Below, piece after piece: positions 1 to 6,341 of a DNA stretch of 11,935 bases (its first letter is position 1; every line of letters starts with the position of its first letter). Both the position numbers and the translations under genes were made by a program. Location: positions 1 to 11,935 of the forward strand of contig CAMLJR010000085.1 in assembly GCA_946480345.1 (NCBI GenBank). The letters run 5' to 3'. The stretch comes from an uncultured Spongiibacteraceae bacterium. Its GTDB lineage: Bacteria > Pseudomonadota > Gammaproteobacteria > Pseudomonadales > CAMLJR01. The notes beneath the pieces are model-generated. The model was not told where the DNA came from. It saw only the letters and a program-made list of their open reading frames with translations, and did not search any database.

Positions 1-1
1 G

Positions 2-175
2 ATCGACGCCATGATCGCGAAGGGCGAAACCCGCAATGTCGATCTCGCCAAACCAGTCCCCATCGTCATTACTTACTGGACGATCGACACGTTTAATGGC
101 GAGCACGTCGCATTCAAGCCGGATATTTATCAGCGCGACCCGGAAATCTTGGCGGCACTGAATAAGAAGCTGTAA
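2..175 (+). CDS. L,D-transpeptidase (YcbB/LdtD-like), C-terminal fragment
   Basis: The window opens inside this gene. Frame 2 reads 57 residues to TAA at 173-175. The visible tail has the pattern seen at the C-terminus of YcbB/LdtD-type L,D-transpeptidases: a G-x-T-x-x-V-x-L stretch, then KPVPIVITYWTIDTFNGEHV and a DIYQRDPE motif. In that family this segment follows the catalytic Cys-containing domain. These periplasmic enzymes make 3-3 cross-links in peptidoglycan. The catalytic residues lie outside the window, so the assignment rests on the tail alone. A strong terminator lies 30 bp downstream, so this is the last gene of its transcript. Confidence 0.6.
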   Translation: MDAMIAKGETRNVDLAKPVPIVITYWTIDTFNGEHVAFKPDIYQRDPEILAALNKKL

Positions 176-204
176 CAGGTTAAAAATGAGACGAACCGTA
201 AAAT

Positions 205-234
205 AAAAAAGGCCACCTAATGGTGGCCTTTTTT
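205..234 (+). terminator. Bidirectional rho-independent terminator
   Basis: AAAAAAGGCCACC, loop TAAT, GGTGGCCTTTTTT. The stem is perfect, with a G/C core of seven pairs, an A-tract on the left and a T-tract on the right. It can therefore stop transcription from the transpeptidase gene (+) and from tRNA-Arg (-), which converge here. Confidence 0.93.
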
Positions 235-240
235 ATCTAT

Positions 241-317
241 TGGTGCGCTTGGAGGGATTCGAACCCCCGACCCTCTAGTTCGTAGCCAGATACTCTATCC
301 AACTGAGCTACAAGCGC
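241..317 (-). tRNA. tRNA-Arg(ACG)
   Basis: The reverse complement folds into a complete cloverleaf of 77 nt with the 3' CCA encoded at 243-241. The acceptor stem is GCGCTTG/CAAGCGC with discriminator A. The D stem is GCTC/GAGT. The anticodon stem is TCTGG/CTAGA around loop CTACGAA, and the T arm is GGGGG-TTCGAAT-CCCTC. The anticodon ACG (inosine at the wobble position) reads CGU, CGC and CGA arginine codons, which are abundant in this window. It ends seven bases from the bidirectional terminator, and a dedicated promoter lies immediately upstream. Confidence 0.97.
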
Positions 318-328
318 GTAGGGCGCGT

Positions 329-357
329 ACTATAAAGATGCGATCTTTATGAGTCAA
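329..357 (-). promoter_or_regulatory. Sigma-70 promoter of tRNA-Arg with G+C-rich discriminator
   Basis: On the minus strand there is a -35 TTGACT, a 17-bp spacer and a -10 TATAGT, followed by ACGCGCCC before the tRNA. The predicted start lies only a few bases upstream of the mature 5' end. A G+C-rich discriminator is the classic mark of a stringently controlled stable-RNA promoter (ppGpp/DksA). dksA itself is encoded 4.3 kb away, but the control is inferred. Confidence 0.82.
332..350. repeat. Perfect 8-3-8 inverted repeat inside the tRNA promoter spacer
   Basis: ATAAAGAT-GCG-ATCTTTAT fills nearly the whole spacer and runs into the -10 hexamer of the tRNA-Arg promoter. In RNA from the minus-strand genes upstream it could also form a hairpin ending in UUUAU, a weak terminator for the 382-636 gene. 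Whether it is an operator, a terminator or both cannot be told from sequence. Confidence 0.5.
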
Positions 358-381
358 GCATGAAAACGCTAGAAAATTAGC

Positions 382-636
382 TTAAACCCCAATATTGCCC
401 AGTGAGACGAGAATCGAATTAAGAATACCGGCAACCTGCGGATGCTCGGCCTCAAAACTCGATATCGCAGCCTCCACCTGATCGACCAGTGAGTCGTCCG
501 CCACACCTTCGTTCAATTGCAATTCGATATCGGCGATCAGCGCGGAAACGGCCTGCCGCTTTTCATCGTTTACCGTTAATGTTTCCAGCTCAGCCGACAA
601 GCGTTGTAGTTGTTCGCGTAAATGCTGTTCGTTCAT
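382..636 (-). CDS. DUF4404-like small protein
   Basis: This encodes an 84-residue, acidic, helix-rich protein with no signal peptide and no cysteines. It begins MNEQHLREQLQRLSAELETL, a heptad-like amphipathic helix. It ends in a hydrophobic helix-breaking stretch, HPQVAGILNSILVSLGNIGV. Length and layout resemble the DUF4404 family of uncharacterised proteobacterial proteins. I chose the ATG at 636 because GGGGA lies about six bases upstream. The longer frame to 723 only adds an Arg-rich stretch that overlaps, out of frame, the relic of the alkaline phosphatase C-terminus. The start lies 13 nt after the ancestral phosphatase stop (650-652), so the two genes were probably one transcript. Function is unknown. 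Confidence 0.72.
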   Translation of the reverse strand: MNEQHLREQLQRLSAELETLTVNDEKRQAVSALIADIELQLNEGVADDSLVDQVEAAISSFEAEHPQVAGILNSILVSLGNIGV

Positions 637-649
637 GATGTCCCCGCCG

Positions 650-763
650 TTACTGCTGCGATTTTTTTGGCTGCGTTTTCTTGCTGCGCGGTGCCGCAGC
701 TTTCGGCTGCTCCAGCGCAGCATAACGCATCACGTGATAGATATAGTTTTGCTCAACCGTGCG
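650..763 (-). pseudogene. Detached C-terminal end of the alkaline phosphatase, in frame after a TAA
   Basis: Directly after the TAA at 764-766 the same frame stays open for 37 codons, RTVEQNYIYHVMRYA plus a Lys/Pro/Gln-rich tail, to a second TAA at 650-652. EQNYIYHVM matches the last helix expected in bacterial alkaline phosphatases. The next gene starts 13 nt after this second stop, normal operon spacing, which supports 650 as the original end. No frameshift is needed. A single codon (TAA where relatives usually have a sense codon such as His) separates the parts. It could be a recent nonsense mutation, a sequencing error, or readthrough. Confidence 0.75.
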
Positions 764-2227
764 TTAAAATAATTGCGCCCACGGACCCACCGCATAAATA
801 GGTACATCTTCGCCGCCGTGCATTTCATGCGACAGAGGAATCAACGCCTGCTGCAAGTATTCCGGCTTGGCAGTGTCTACCTCCGACAAATCGCGGCGGG
901 GACGATCTTCATTAGCCGCATCGCGCACAGCGAGCGCACCCGGGCCATTAGCATACGACAACGTCGTATAGGGGCGTTCATCGAGCGCTTTGGCCATCGC
1001 GTCAGCTTTTCCGCCTTCGCCGTTTGTCATCACCTTACCCAGAATCGGGTTGCCGCGCTTCGGCTCGCCGGAAATCGTTAGTGTGTGACTGTGATCCGCC
1101 GTGACGATGATCAGCGTTTCGTTGCTGTCCGTCGCTTGCATTGCGGCGCGTACCGCATTCGCGAATTCGCGCGTTTCCGTGAGCGCACGATAGGCGCTGC
1201 CCATATGATGACCATGATCGATGCGGCCACCTTCGACCATCAGGAAAAAGCCTTGCGGATTTTTATTCAATACCGCGATGGCTTTTTTTGTCATTTCGGT
1301 GAGTGACGGTTCGCCGCCGCTATCGTTTTTGCGCTCCGATTCGAACGCCATATCGGCGCGATTAAACAAACCAAGCAGATGATCGACTTTTTTTGGATCA
1401 ATCGCGGCGAATTGTTTTTCGTTCCAGACATACGCCGCATTTTTATATTTTTTGGTCCACTCGGCGGTAAGGTCGCGTTTGTCCTCGCGCTCGCCTTTTA
1501 CGGCATTATTTTCCGGATCGGTCACCGTATTCGGCAGGAATTTCGAACGTCCACCGCCGAGCACGACATCGATACCGCCGCCCAGCGGAAAATCCAGTAA
1601 TTGCCGCGCAATATCTTTGCAACCTTGTTTACGCGCATCGTCGGACATGTCGTGATCGCTCTCCCAATCGCGATCAGGCGCGTGCGCATAAGTCGCCGCA
1701 GGCGTGGCATGAGTAACGCGCGTCGTTGTAACGACGCCGGTGCTCATTCCCGCCTTCGCCATCTGCTCGAGGAAGCTCTGCACCGCAGTGCCCTGCGCGC
1801 TGCGACAATTGCCGACCTGGGCATTTTGGTTCAGGCCGATCAGCGCAGCTTTGGTCTTAACGCCGGACATCATCGCCGTCATCGTACCGGCGGAATCGGC
1901 AACCTGTTGATTGGTGTTGTACGTTTTTGCCAACGCCATGTACGGAAATTCTTCGAACGACAGCACGTTTTCTTCACCGCTCTCGTCGCGCTGCTGACCG
2001 TCGAAAATACGCGCAGCTGTCACGGTCGAAATACCCATACCATCGCCGACGAACAAAATGACATTTTTCGCGCGATTCATATTCGGCTTCATCTGCAATG
2101 TGCGCTGCAATTCGCCCGCGCCTTCCGCATACCATTGATTCGGGCTTTCATTGCGTTGCGCCTCGGCGACACCGGCCAGTGCCGATAAACATATCGTTGC
2201 GATAATTTTTCTGTTGAACGATTTCAT
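764..2227 (-). CDS. Secreted PhoA-type alkaline phosphatase, prematurely terminated
   Basis: This encodes 487 residues of a periplasmic or secreted alkaline phosphatase (PF00245 type), which releases phosphate from phosphomonoesters. It starts at the ATG at 2227, seven bases after AAGGA, and has a signal peptide (MKSFNRKIIATICLSALAGVAEA). All active-site landmarks are present. D62 lies in the GDGMG motif, and D111-S112 (ADSAGT) carries the nucleophilic serine. H173/T175 lie in RVTHATPA. E332, D337 and H341 lie in VEGGRIDHGHH, D378-H379 in TADHSH, and H470 in MHGGEDV. These bind two Zn and one Mg in the family. The frame stops at TAA (764-766) just after AVGPWAQLF, where relatives continue with a helix of the form x-x-T-x-E-Q-N-x-I-F-H-V-M. 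That helix is encoded in the same frame downstream (see 650-763). Activity after losing it is uncertain. Confidence 0.9.
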   Translation of the reverse strand: MKSFNRKIIATICLSALAGVAEAQRNESPNQWYAEGAGELQRTLQMKPNMNRAKNVILFVGDGMGISTVTAARIFDGQQRDESGEENVLSFEEFPYMALAKTYNTNQQVADSAGTMTAMMSGVKTKAALIGLNQNAQVGNCRSAQGTAVQSFLEQMAKAGMSTGVVTTTRVTHATPAATYAHAPDRDWESDHDMSDDARKQGCKDIARQLLDFPLGGGIDVVLGGGRSKFLPNTVTDPENNAVKGEREDKRDLTAEWTKKYKNAAYVWNEKQFAAIDPKKVDHLLGLFNRADMAFESERKNDSGGEPSLTEMTKKAIAVLNKNPQGFFLMVEGGRIDHGHHMGSAYRALTETREFANAVRAAMQATDSNETLIIVTADHSHTLTISGEPKRGNPILGKVMTNGEGGKADAMAKALDERPYTTLSYANGPGALAVRDAANEDRPRRDLSEVDTAKPEYLQQALIPLSHEMHGGEDVPIYAVGPWAQLF

Positions 2228-2280
2228 CGTTGTTCCTTTCAGTCGAAATTCTTTTGTCGAAACGGTGAGCCGCGAACAGA

Positions 2281-3135
2281 TCAATACATCAGCGAAAACA
2301 ATTTGCGCTGATATTCCTTCGCCAGTGGGTCGGTATTGCCGAGCATCGCGATAATATCCAGCAGCGTTTTTTTCGCGCCGCCATCGCGAAATTGTTTATC
2401 GGTGCGCAATATGTCGATCAACAAATCCAGCGCTTCGCGATGCTGCTGGTTCTGGCTGTATTGCACCGCTAATAAATACGCAGTCTCCAGATCGGTCGGA
2501 TTGTTTGCGCGCTGCGCTTCGAGCGAACGAATCTCGGGGGTTTTTGCCGCTTCGCGCTGCAATTCGATTTGCGCGAGCAACTGCTGATAGCGCTGATCGC
2601 GATCGACCAGCTTGATCAAATCGAGTTGTGCGCTCGCTTCGTCGAAGCGCTTCATCGCGATCAATACCGCGGCGAGCTCAAGCCCAATATCGGCGCGCTT
2701 GCGCGATTCTTCGTAAGCATTGCGCAACAGCGTCAACGCGCTGCCGTGATCGCCAGCGGCGATCGCTGCTCGTGCGTTATCCAGTGCGACGTCCCACGGT
2801 TTCGGCAGATATTTTTCGAGCATCTGGCGAATCATTGTTTCAGTTTGCGCGCCGGTGAAACCATCGACCGGCTGACCGTCTTTCATCAGCGCGACCGTCG
2901 GTAAATTGCGTACGCCGAATTGCTGCGCAATGTGCGGTTCTTCATCGCAATTAACTTTCGCCAGCAGGAATTGACCCGCGTATTCATTCGCTATTTTTTC
3001 GAGTAACGGCATCAGCGTTTTGCAGGGCGCGCACCAATCGGCCCAGAAGTCGATCAGCACCGGACGCTGAAACGATTCGTCGATCAGTTTTTCCTTCGCA
3101 TTGGCCATGGTGACGGCGACAATGTGTTCGTTCAT
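2281..3135 (-). CDS. cnoX: Thioredoxin-TPR chaperedoxin, CnoX/YbbN family
   Basis: This 284-residue cytoplasmic protein has an N-terminal thioredoxin fold (about residues 5-115). The active site is WCAPCK (C35, C38) and the cis-proline is P79 (RNLPTV). The C-terminal half (about 120-284) consists of helical TPR-like repeats. CnoX/YbbN proteins hold unfolded, oxidised substrates and hand them to chaperonin or DnaK. The canonical CxxC seen here suggests real thiol-disulfide activity, unlike E. coli YbbN, which lacks the motif. The start is the ATG at 3135, with GGAGAA five bases upstream. The frame is open further upstream but contains only a repetitive linker and the shadow of the aminotransferase. 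It lies 79 nt after the aminotransferase and 53 nt before the phosphatase, with no terminator at either junction. Confidence 0.9.
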   Translation of the reverse strand: MNEHIVAVTMANAKEKLIDESFQRPVLIDFWADWCAPCKTLMPLLEKIANEYAGQFLLAKVNCDEEPHIAQQFGVRNLPTVALMKDGQPVDGFTGAQTETMIRQMLEKYLPKPWDVALDNARAAIAAGDHGSALTLLRNAYEESRKRADIGLELAAVLIAMKRFDEASAQLDLIKLVDRDQRYQQLLAQIELQREAAKTPEIRSLEAQRANNPTDLETAYLLAVQYSQNQQHREALDLLIDILRTDKQFRDGGAKKTLLDIIAMLGNTDPLAKEYQRKLFSLMY

Positions 3136-3147
3136 AACTTCTCCATT

Positions 3148-3201
3148 CAATTTTGAATCGCCGATGGGCTTGTTTGCATCGCCAATAGGCTTGGCGTCGC
3201 C
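3148..3201 (-). repeat. Three imperfect tandem repeats in the cnoX leader
   Basis: Reading the minus strand, GGCGACGCCAAGCCTATT (3201-3184) is followed by GGCGATGCAAACAAGCCCAT (to about 3164) and GGCGATTCAAAATTG (3162-3148). The three units fall in the cnoX frame and would read GDAKPI, GDANKPI, GDSKL. They sit between the aminotransferase stop and the cnoX Shine-Dalgarno site. They may be a decayed coding linker or a leader structure. Confidence 0.5.
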
Positions 3202-3214
3202 GACGAATGCTGCA

Positions 3215-4375
3215 TCAGCCGAAGATTTTTTCCAGGCGTCTAACACCCTCTTCGAGGCGCGCCATGCTGGTCGTGTAGGCGAACCGCACATGCTCGTTTG
3301 CGCGATAACGGCCAAAATCGGTACCCGGCGTCACCGCGATGCCGTGTTGCTCAAGCAGATCGAGACAGAAGCGCTCGCTATCCTGCGTAAAGCGGCTGAC
3401 ATCGGCGTACAAATATAAGGCGCCGGCCGGTGTGTGCGGAATGCCGAAACCGAGACGGCGCAGATGTTCGATCAAAAAATCGCGGCGACGCCCGAATTCA
3501 TCGCGACGTTCACGAAAGATCGCCTGCGACTCGTCGGTGAATCCCGCCAATGCGCCGTACTGCGCCGGCGTCGACATCGAAATAAACAAATTCTGCGCGA
3601 GCCGTTCCAGATGCGGTACCGCCGCCTCCGGAGCGACCAGCCAGCCGAGACGCCAGCCGGTCATACCAAAATACTTCGAGAAGCTATTGATGACAAAAGC
3701 CTGATCGGTGATTTCGAGAATCGATGGCGCGTCAACGCCGTACGTCAGGCCGTGATAAATCTCGTCGACCACCAACCAGCCGCGCTTGCGCAGGCACAGC
3801 GCGTGCAAATCGCGCAATTCATCGCGTGTAAGAATTTCGCCGGTCGGGTTTGCCGGCGATGCGACCAGAACACCGGCGGTGTTTTCGCGCCAATGCTGTT
3901 CGGCTTTCGCGGCATTGAGCTGGTAGCGATCGTTCGCATCGACCGGCACCAGATGCGCCTGCCCTTCGACCAAACGTAAAAAATGACGATTGCACGGGTA
4001 ACCCGGATCGGTCATCAACAGACCGCGGCCCGGATCGAGCAGCGCGGCGGCGATCAACAACAATGCCCCCGATGCTCCCGGCGTAATCAAAATGCGCTCG
4101 GGCGCGACTTCCACGCGATGCTGAGTCCAATACCAGTTCGAAATTGCAGCGCGCAATTCCGGAATCCCCGTCGCCTGCGTATAAAACGTAAAACCGTCGT
4201 CGAGTGCGCGTTTGGCGCCGTCGATGATCGGCTGTGCGGTGCAGAAATCCGGCTCGCCCGCTTCGAGATGAACAATGTCACGCCCCTGCGCTTCAAGCGC
4301 TTTGGCGCGGGTCAATACCTCGACGACGCGAAACGGTTCGATATCGGCCAGACGGCGCGCGAATTGGTCGCTCAA
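3215..4375 (-). CDS. PLP-dependent aminotransferase, class I fold
   Basis: This 386-residue cytoplasmic aminotransferase of the aspartate/aromatic-like fold-type I group has complete PLP-binding landmarks. N176 lies in SPANPTG, D204 and Y207 in DEIYHGL, and the Schiff-base lysine K234 in SFSKYFGMTGWRLGW. R242 contacts phosphate and R364 (HVRFAY) binds the substrate carboxylate. The substrate cannot be read from sequence. The start is TTG at 4375 with GGGGAG six bases upstream. No ATG gives a full-length protein with a better site. The TTG overlaps the stop of a 25-codon ORF (TTGA), which suggests translational coupling. It heads the minus-strand gene row leading to cnoX and the phosphatase. 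Confidence 0.9.
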   Translation of the reverse strand: MSDQFARRLADIEPFRVVEVLTRAKALEAQGRDIVHLEAGEPDFCTAQPIIDGAKRALDDGFTFYTQATGIPELRAAISNWYWTQHRVEVAPERILITPGASGALLLIAAALLDPGRGLLMTDPGYPCNRHFLRLVEGQAHLVPVDANDRYQLNAAKAEQHWRENTAGVLVASPANPTGEILTRDELRDLHALCLRKRGWLVVDEIYHGLTYGVDAPSILEITDQAFVINSFSKYFGMTGWRLGWLVAPEAAVPHLERLAQNLFISMSTPAQYGALAGFTDESQAIFRERRDEFGRRRDFLIEHLRRLGFGIPHTPAGALYLYADVSRFTQDSERFCLDLLEQHGIAVTPGTDFGRYRANEHVRFAYTTSMARLEEGVRRLEKIFG

Positions 4376-4449
4376 TGGCGGCTCCCCAGCGTACGTTGCA
4401 ACGAATCGGCAGTCGAAAAACCGGATCGATTGTTGTTTACAGTGGTCAT
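4372..4449 (-). CDS. Possible 25-codon leader ORF overlapping the aminotransferase start
   Basis: ATG at 4449 (MTTVNNNRSGF...) reads 25 codons to a TGA (4374-4372) that shares TG with the aminotransferase TTG start (TTGA). No good Shine-Dalgarno site precedes the ATG. A TACAAT -10-like hexamer at 4469-4464 would place the transcript start only some eight bases upstream, making translation nearly leaderless. The NNN codons form the motif AACAACAA. The layout suggests coupling, but the ORF is too short to prove coding. Confidence 0.28.
   Translation of the reverse strand: MTTVNNNRSGFSTADSLQRTLGSRH
4430..4437 (-). promoter_or_regulatory. Candidate Hfq/Crc (CA) motif in the aminotransferase leader
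   Basis: AACAACAA on the minus strand lies ten bases inside the small leader ORF and about 55 bases before the aminotransferase TTG. It fits the AAnAAnAA motif bound by Hfq/Crc near starts of catabolite-repressed genes. An 8-mer of this kind can occur by chance. Confidence 0.3.
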
Positions 4450-4679
4450 TTTGAAAGGCGGCTATTGTAGACGCGCGGGTGTGATGTCGTCCCCTCGAAA
4501 ACGCGACAATTTGGCGCCCCCACTCACGCAGCGAACGAGTGTAAAGATATTGTGGTCATATGGCTTTGCGCGCGGATATCTGGTAGGTTTGCCCGCCTAA
4601 TAACGACCGGCCAGGCACGCACCACAGGGCTCCGCCCGGTTTTAACACAGCACTGAACGTATTGGATGAGGCGTCGATA
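4450..4679. other. Divergent intergenic region between the aminotransferase and dksA
   Basis: These 230 bp must hold promoters for both directions. On the minus strand TACAAT at 4469-4464 is a fair -10 hexamer, but its -35 is poor. On the plus strand I see several T/A-rich hexamers around 4540-4600 but no convincing -35/-10 pair. GAGG at 4668-4671 is the dksA Shine-Dalgarno site. No terminator, tRNA or long repeat is visible. Confidence 0.5.
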
Positions 4680-5120
4680 ATGTCAGCTAAGAAACAAGAG
4701 GCGGTCACTTCGTTCAAGAACTTCGAACCCTACAAATTGAAAAAGGGTGAGGAGTACATGAACGATAAGCAGAAGGACCATTTCCGCGCCATTCTGCGGC
4801 AATGGAAAGCCGAGCTGATGGAAGAAGTCGACCGCACCGTGTCACACATGAAAGACGAAGCGGCGAACTTTCCGGATCCGGCCGATCGCGCCACCCAGGA
4901 AGAAGAATTCAGCCTCGAACTGCGCGCCCGCGACCGCGAGCGCAAACTGATCAAGAAAATCGATACAACCTTCGATCTGATCGACAACAACGATTACGGT
5001 TACTGCGAAGCATGCGGCGTCGAAATCGGCATCAAGCGCCTCGAAGCGCGTCCGACGGCAACACTCTGCATCGATTGCAAAACCCTCGATGAAATCAAAG
5101 AACGCCAAGAACACGGTTGA
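4680..5120 (+). CDS. dksA: RNA polymerase-binding transcription factor DksA
   Basis: This 146-residue DksA binds the RNA polymerase secondary channel and acts with ppGpp to repress stable-RNA promoters and activate biosynthetic ones. The N-terminal part (about 14-30, [17 protein letters not shown]) leads into a coiled coil (about 33-105). The tip, DPADRAT, carries the two key acidic residues D66 and D69. A four-cysteine zinc finger follows, C109-x2-C112-x17-C130-x2-C133. I chose ATG 4680, eight bases after GAGG, over an in-frame TTG at 4662 without a better site. A terminator starts at the stop codon, so it ends its own transcript. Confidence 0.97.
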   Translation: MSAKKQEAVTSFKNFEPYKLKKGEEYMNDKQKDHFRAILRQWKAELMEEVDRTVSHMKDEAANFPDPADRATQEEEFSLELRARDRERKLIKKIDTTFDLIDNNDYGYCEACGVEIGIKRLEARPTATLCIDCKTLDEIKERQEHG

Positions 5121-5149
5121 GCGTGAGGCCGCCCGGCCTTCGCTCTTTT
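5119..5149 (+). terminator. Rho-independent terminator of dksA
   Basis: GAGCG-TG-AGGCC, loop GCCC, GGCCT-T-CGCTC, followed by TTTT. It begins within the dksA stop codon and separates dksA from gluQ. Confidence 0.85.
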
Positions 5150-5190
5150 CGTCGTTCAATTAATCCAGTTTTGCTCATCGGCATCGCTTC

Positions 5191-6108
5191 ATGCCGAACC
5201 CTGCATCTTCGTACGTCGGGCGCTTCGCGCCCTCTCCCACCGGTCCCCTGCATTTCGGCTCGTTAATTGGCGCGCTCGCCAGCTTTCTCGATGCGCGCGC
5301 GCACGGCGGCCGCTGGTTGGTTCGCGTCGAAGATATCGATCCCGCGCGTGAAGTGCCCGGAGCTGCTGTAGCCATTCTCGATTGTCTGCGCGCCCACGGG
5401 CTGACGTGGGATGGCGATGTGATGTTTCAAAGCGAGCGCCACGATGTTTATCGCCAGGCATGTAAGCGACTCATCGAAGAAAACCAGGCGTTTTACTGCA
5501 CGTGCTCGCGCACCGATCTGCTCGCCAATCGAGGCGTCTACACAGGCCATTGCCGCGCGTGCCGACAACAACCCAATTCGCCATATGCCATTCGTTTGCT
5601 GACCGAAGATCGCACCATTGAATTCATCGATCGCATTCAGGGAGAGATTCGGGAAAACATCGGGCGCGCCGTCGGCGATTTCGTGATTTATCGCAAAGAG
5701 AAATTGCCGGCGTATCAACTGGCAGTCGTGCTCGATGACGCCGAGCAACGGATAACGCATATCGTGCGCGGCTCGGATTTACTCGATTCGACAGCGCGCC
5801 AAATTTATCTGCAGCAATGTTTGCGACTGCCTACACCCAGTTATGCGCACGTGCCGGTGATCGCGAATACGCAGGGCCAAAAACTCAGCAAGCAGACATT
5901 TGCCGCAGCGCTCGACAAGCAAAACGCGCGCGATAATTTACTCGCTGCACTCGAGTTCCTCGATCAAAAGCCATTGCGACATACCGCGCTAACAATCGAC
6001 GCACTGCTGCAGTCGGCCATCGCTCATTGGGATATCGACAGAGTACCGAGACAGCTTTCGTTATCGGGCGCTGCGTTGCCGCAATCGTGCCGCCGTTTTG
6101 CAACTTGA
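5191..6108 (+). CDS. gluQ: Glutamyl-Q tRNA(Asp) synthetase
   Basis: This 305-residue paralogue of the glutamyl-tRNA synthetase catalytic domain lacks an anticodon-binding domain. GluQ activates glutamate and attaches it to queuosine-34 of tRNA-Asp. Seen here are the RFAPSPTGPLHFGS motif (HIGH-like HFGS at 21-24), the RVEDIDP segment, a zinc site C103-x-C105...Y117-x3-C121, and the KMSKS-like KLSK at 231-234. Length is normal for the family. ATG 5191 has no obvious Shine-Dalgarno site, so expression may be low. The gene is conserved between dksA and cbrA in Pseudomonas, and its end may house promoters for cbrA. Confidence 0.95.
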   Translation: MPNPASSYVGRFAPSPTGPLHFGSLIGALASFLDARAHGGRWLVRVEDIDPAREVPGAAVAILDCLRAHGLTWDGDVMFQSERHDVYRQACKRLIEENQAFYCTCSRTDLLANRGVYTGHCRACRQQPNSPYAIRLLTEDRTIEFIDRIQGEIRENIGRAVGDFVIYRKEKLPAYQLAVVLDDAEQRITHIVRGSDLLDSTARQIYLQQCLRLPTPSYAHVPVIANTQGQKLSKQTFAAALDKQNARDNLLAALEFLDQKPLRHTALTIDALLQSAIAHWDIDRVPRQLSLSGAALPQSCRRFAT

Positions 6109-6164
6109 ATGACGCATCAAGTACCATCGACGCGGTCTTTTTCCAACCTTATGCGCCCACCGCC

Positions 6165-6341
6165 ATGTATTTGAATCCGACGCTACTGTTGCTGCTTGGT
6201 CTGACCTTTGTGTTCGCGCCGTCGCTGCAGGAATGGGTGCTGAGCGGTAACGATGCGTGGTATCGCCCATATTTCGTTTGGATCGGCCTGATTATTTTCA
6301 TTTACTGGAGCCAACGCGGTAAGGCTCGCGATGAGTTTTAG
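6165..6341 (+). CDS. cbrX: 58-residue membrane peptide in the cbrX position
   Basis: This encodes a small hydrophobic protein with two predicted membrane segments, MYLNPTLLLLLGLTFVFAP and YFVWIGLIIFIYWS. A short loop (SLQEWVLSGNDAWYRP) joins them, and the C-terminus is charged. It overlaps the cbrA start by 11 nt (cbrA ATG at 6331, this stop at 6339-6341), so the two are probably translationally coupled. A small ORF, cbrX, occupies this place in Pseudomonas putida as I recall, and I use the symbol by position and architecture only. No Shine-Dalgarno site precedes ATG 6165. An in-frame ATG at 6027 lies inside gluQ and would add a non-hydrophobic stretch, so I prefer 6165. Confidence 0.78.
   Translation: MYLNPTLLLLLGLTFVFAPSLQEWVLSGNDAWYRPYFVWIGLIIFIYWSQRGKARDEF

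Noticed and set aside
637..723. N-terminal extension of the DUF4404-like gene (Arg-rich, start near 723)
   Set aside because: It overlaps, out of frame, the detached alkaline phosphatase C-terminus. The ATG at 636 has a ribosome site and gives a family-sized protein.
1601..2188. 195-codon open frame on the plus strand
   Set aside because: It is antisense to the alkaline phosphatase, Arg/His-rich with no recognisable domain or ribosome site. It is a shadow of a G+C-biased gene.
3434..3979. 181-codon open frame on the plus strand
   Set aside because: It lies fully antisense to the aminotransferase, whose PLP motifs are unmistakable, and its composition is that of a shadow frame.
4511..4530. 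TTGGCGC upstream of dksA as a sigma-54 promoter
   Set aside because: The GG is not followed by GC at the required N10 spacing.
3983..4600. 205-codon plus-strand frame running into the dksA upstream region
   Set aside because: It is mostly antisense to the aminotransferase, with no motif and no ribosome site. It offers no better explanation of the intergenic region than non-coding DNA.
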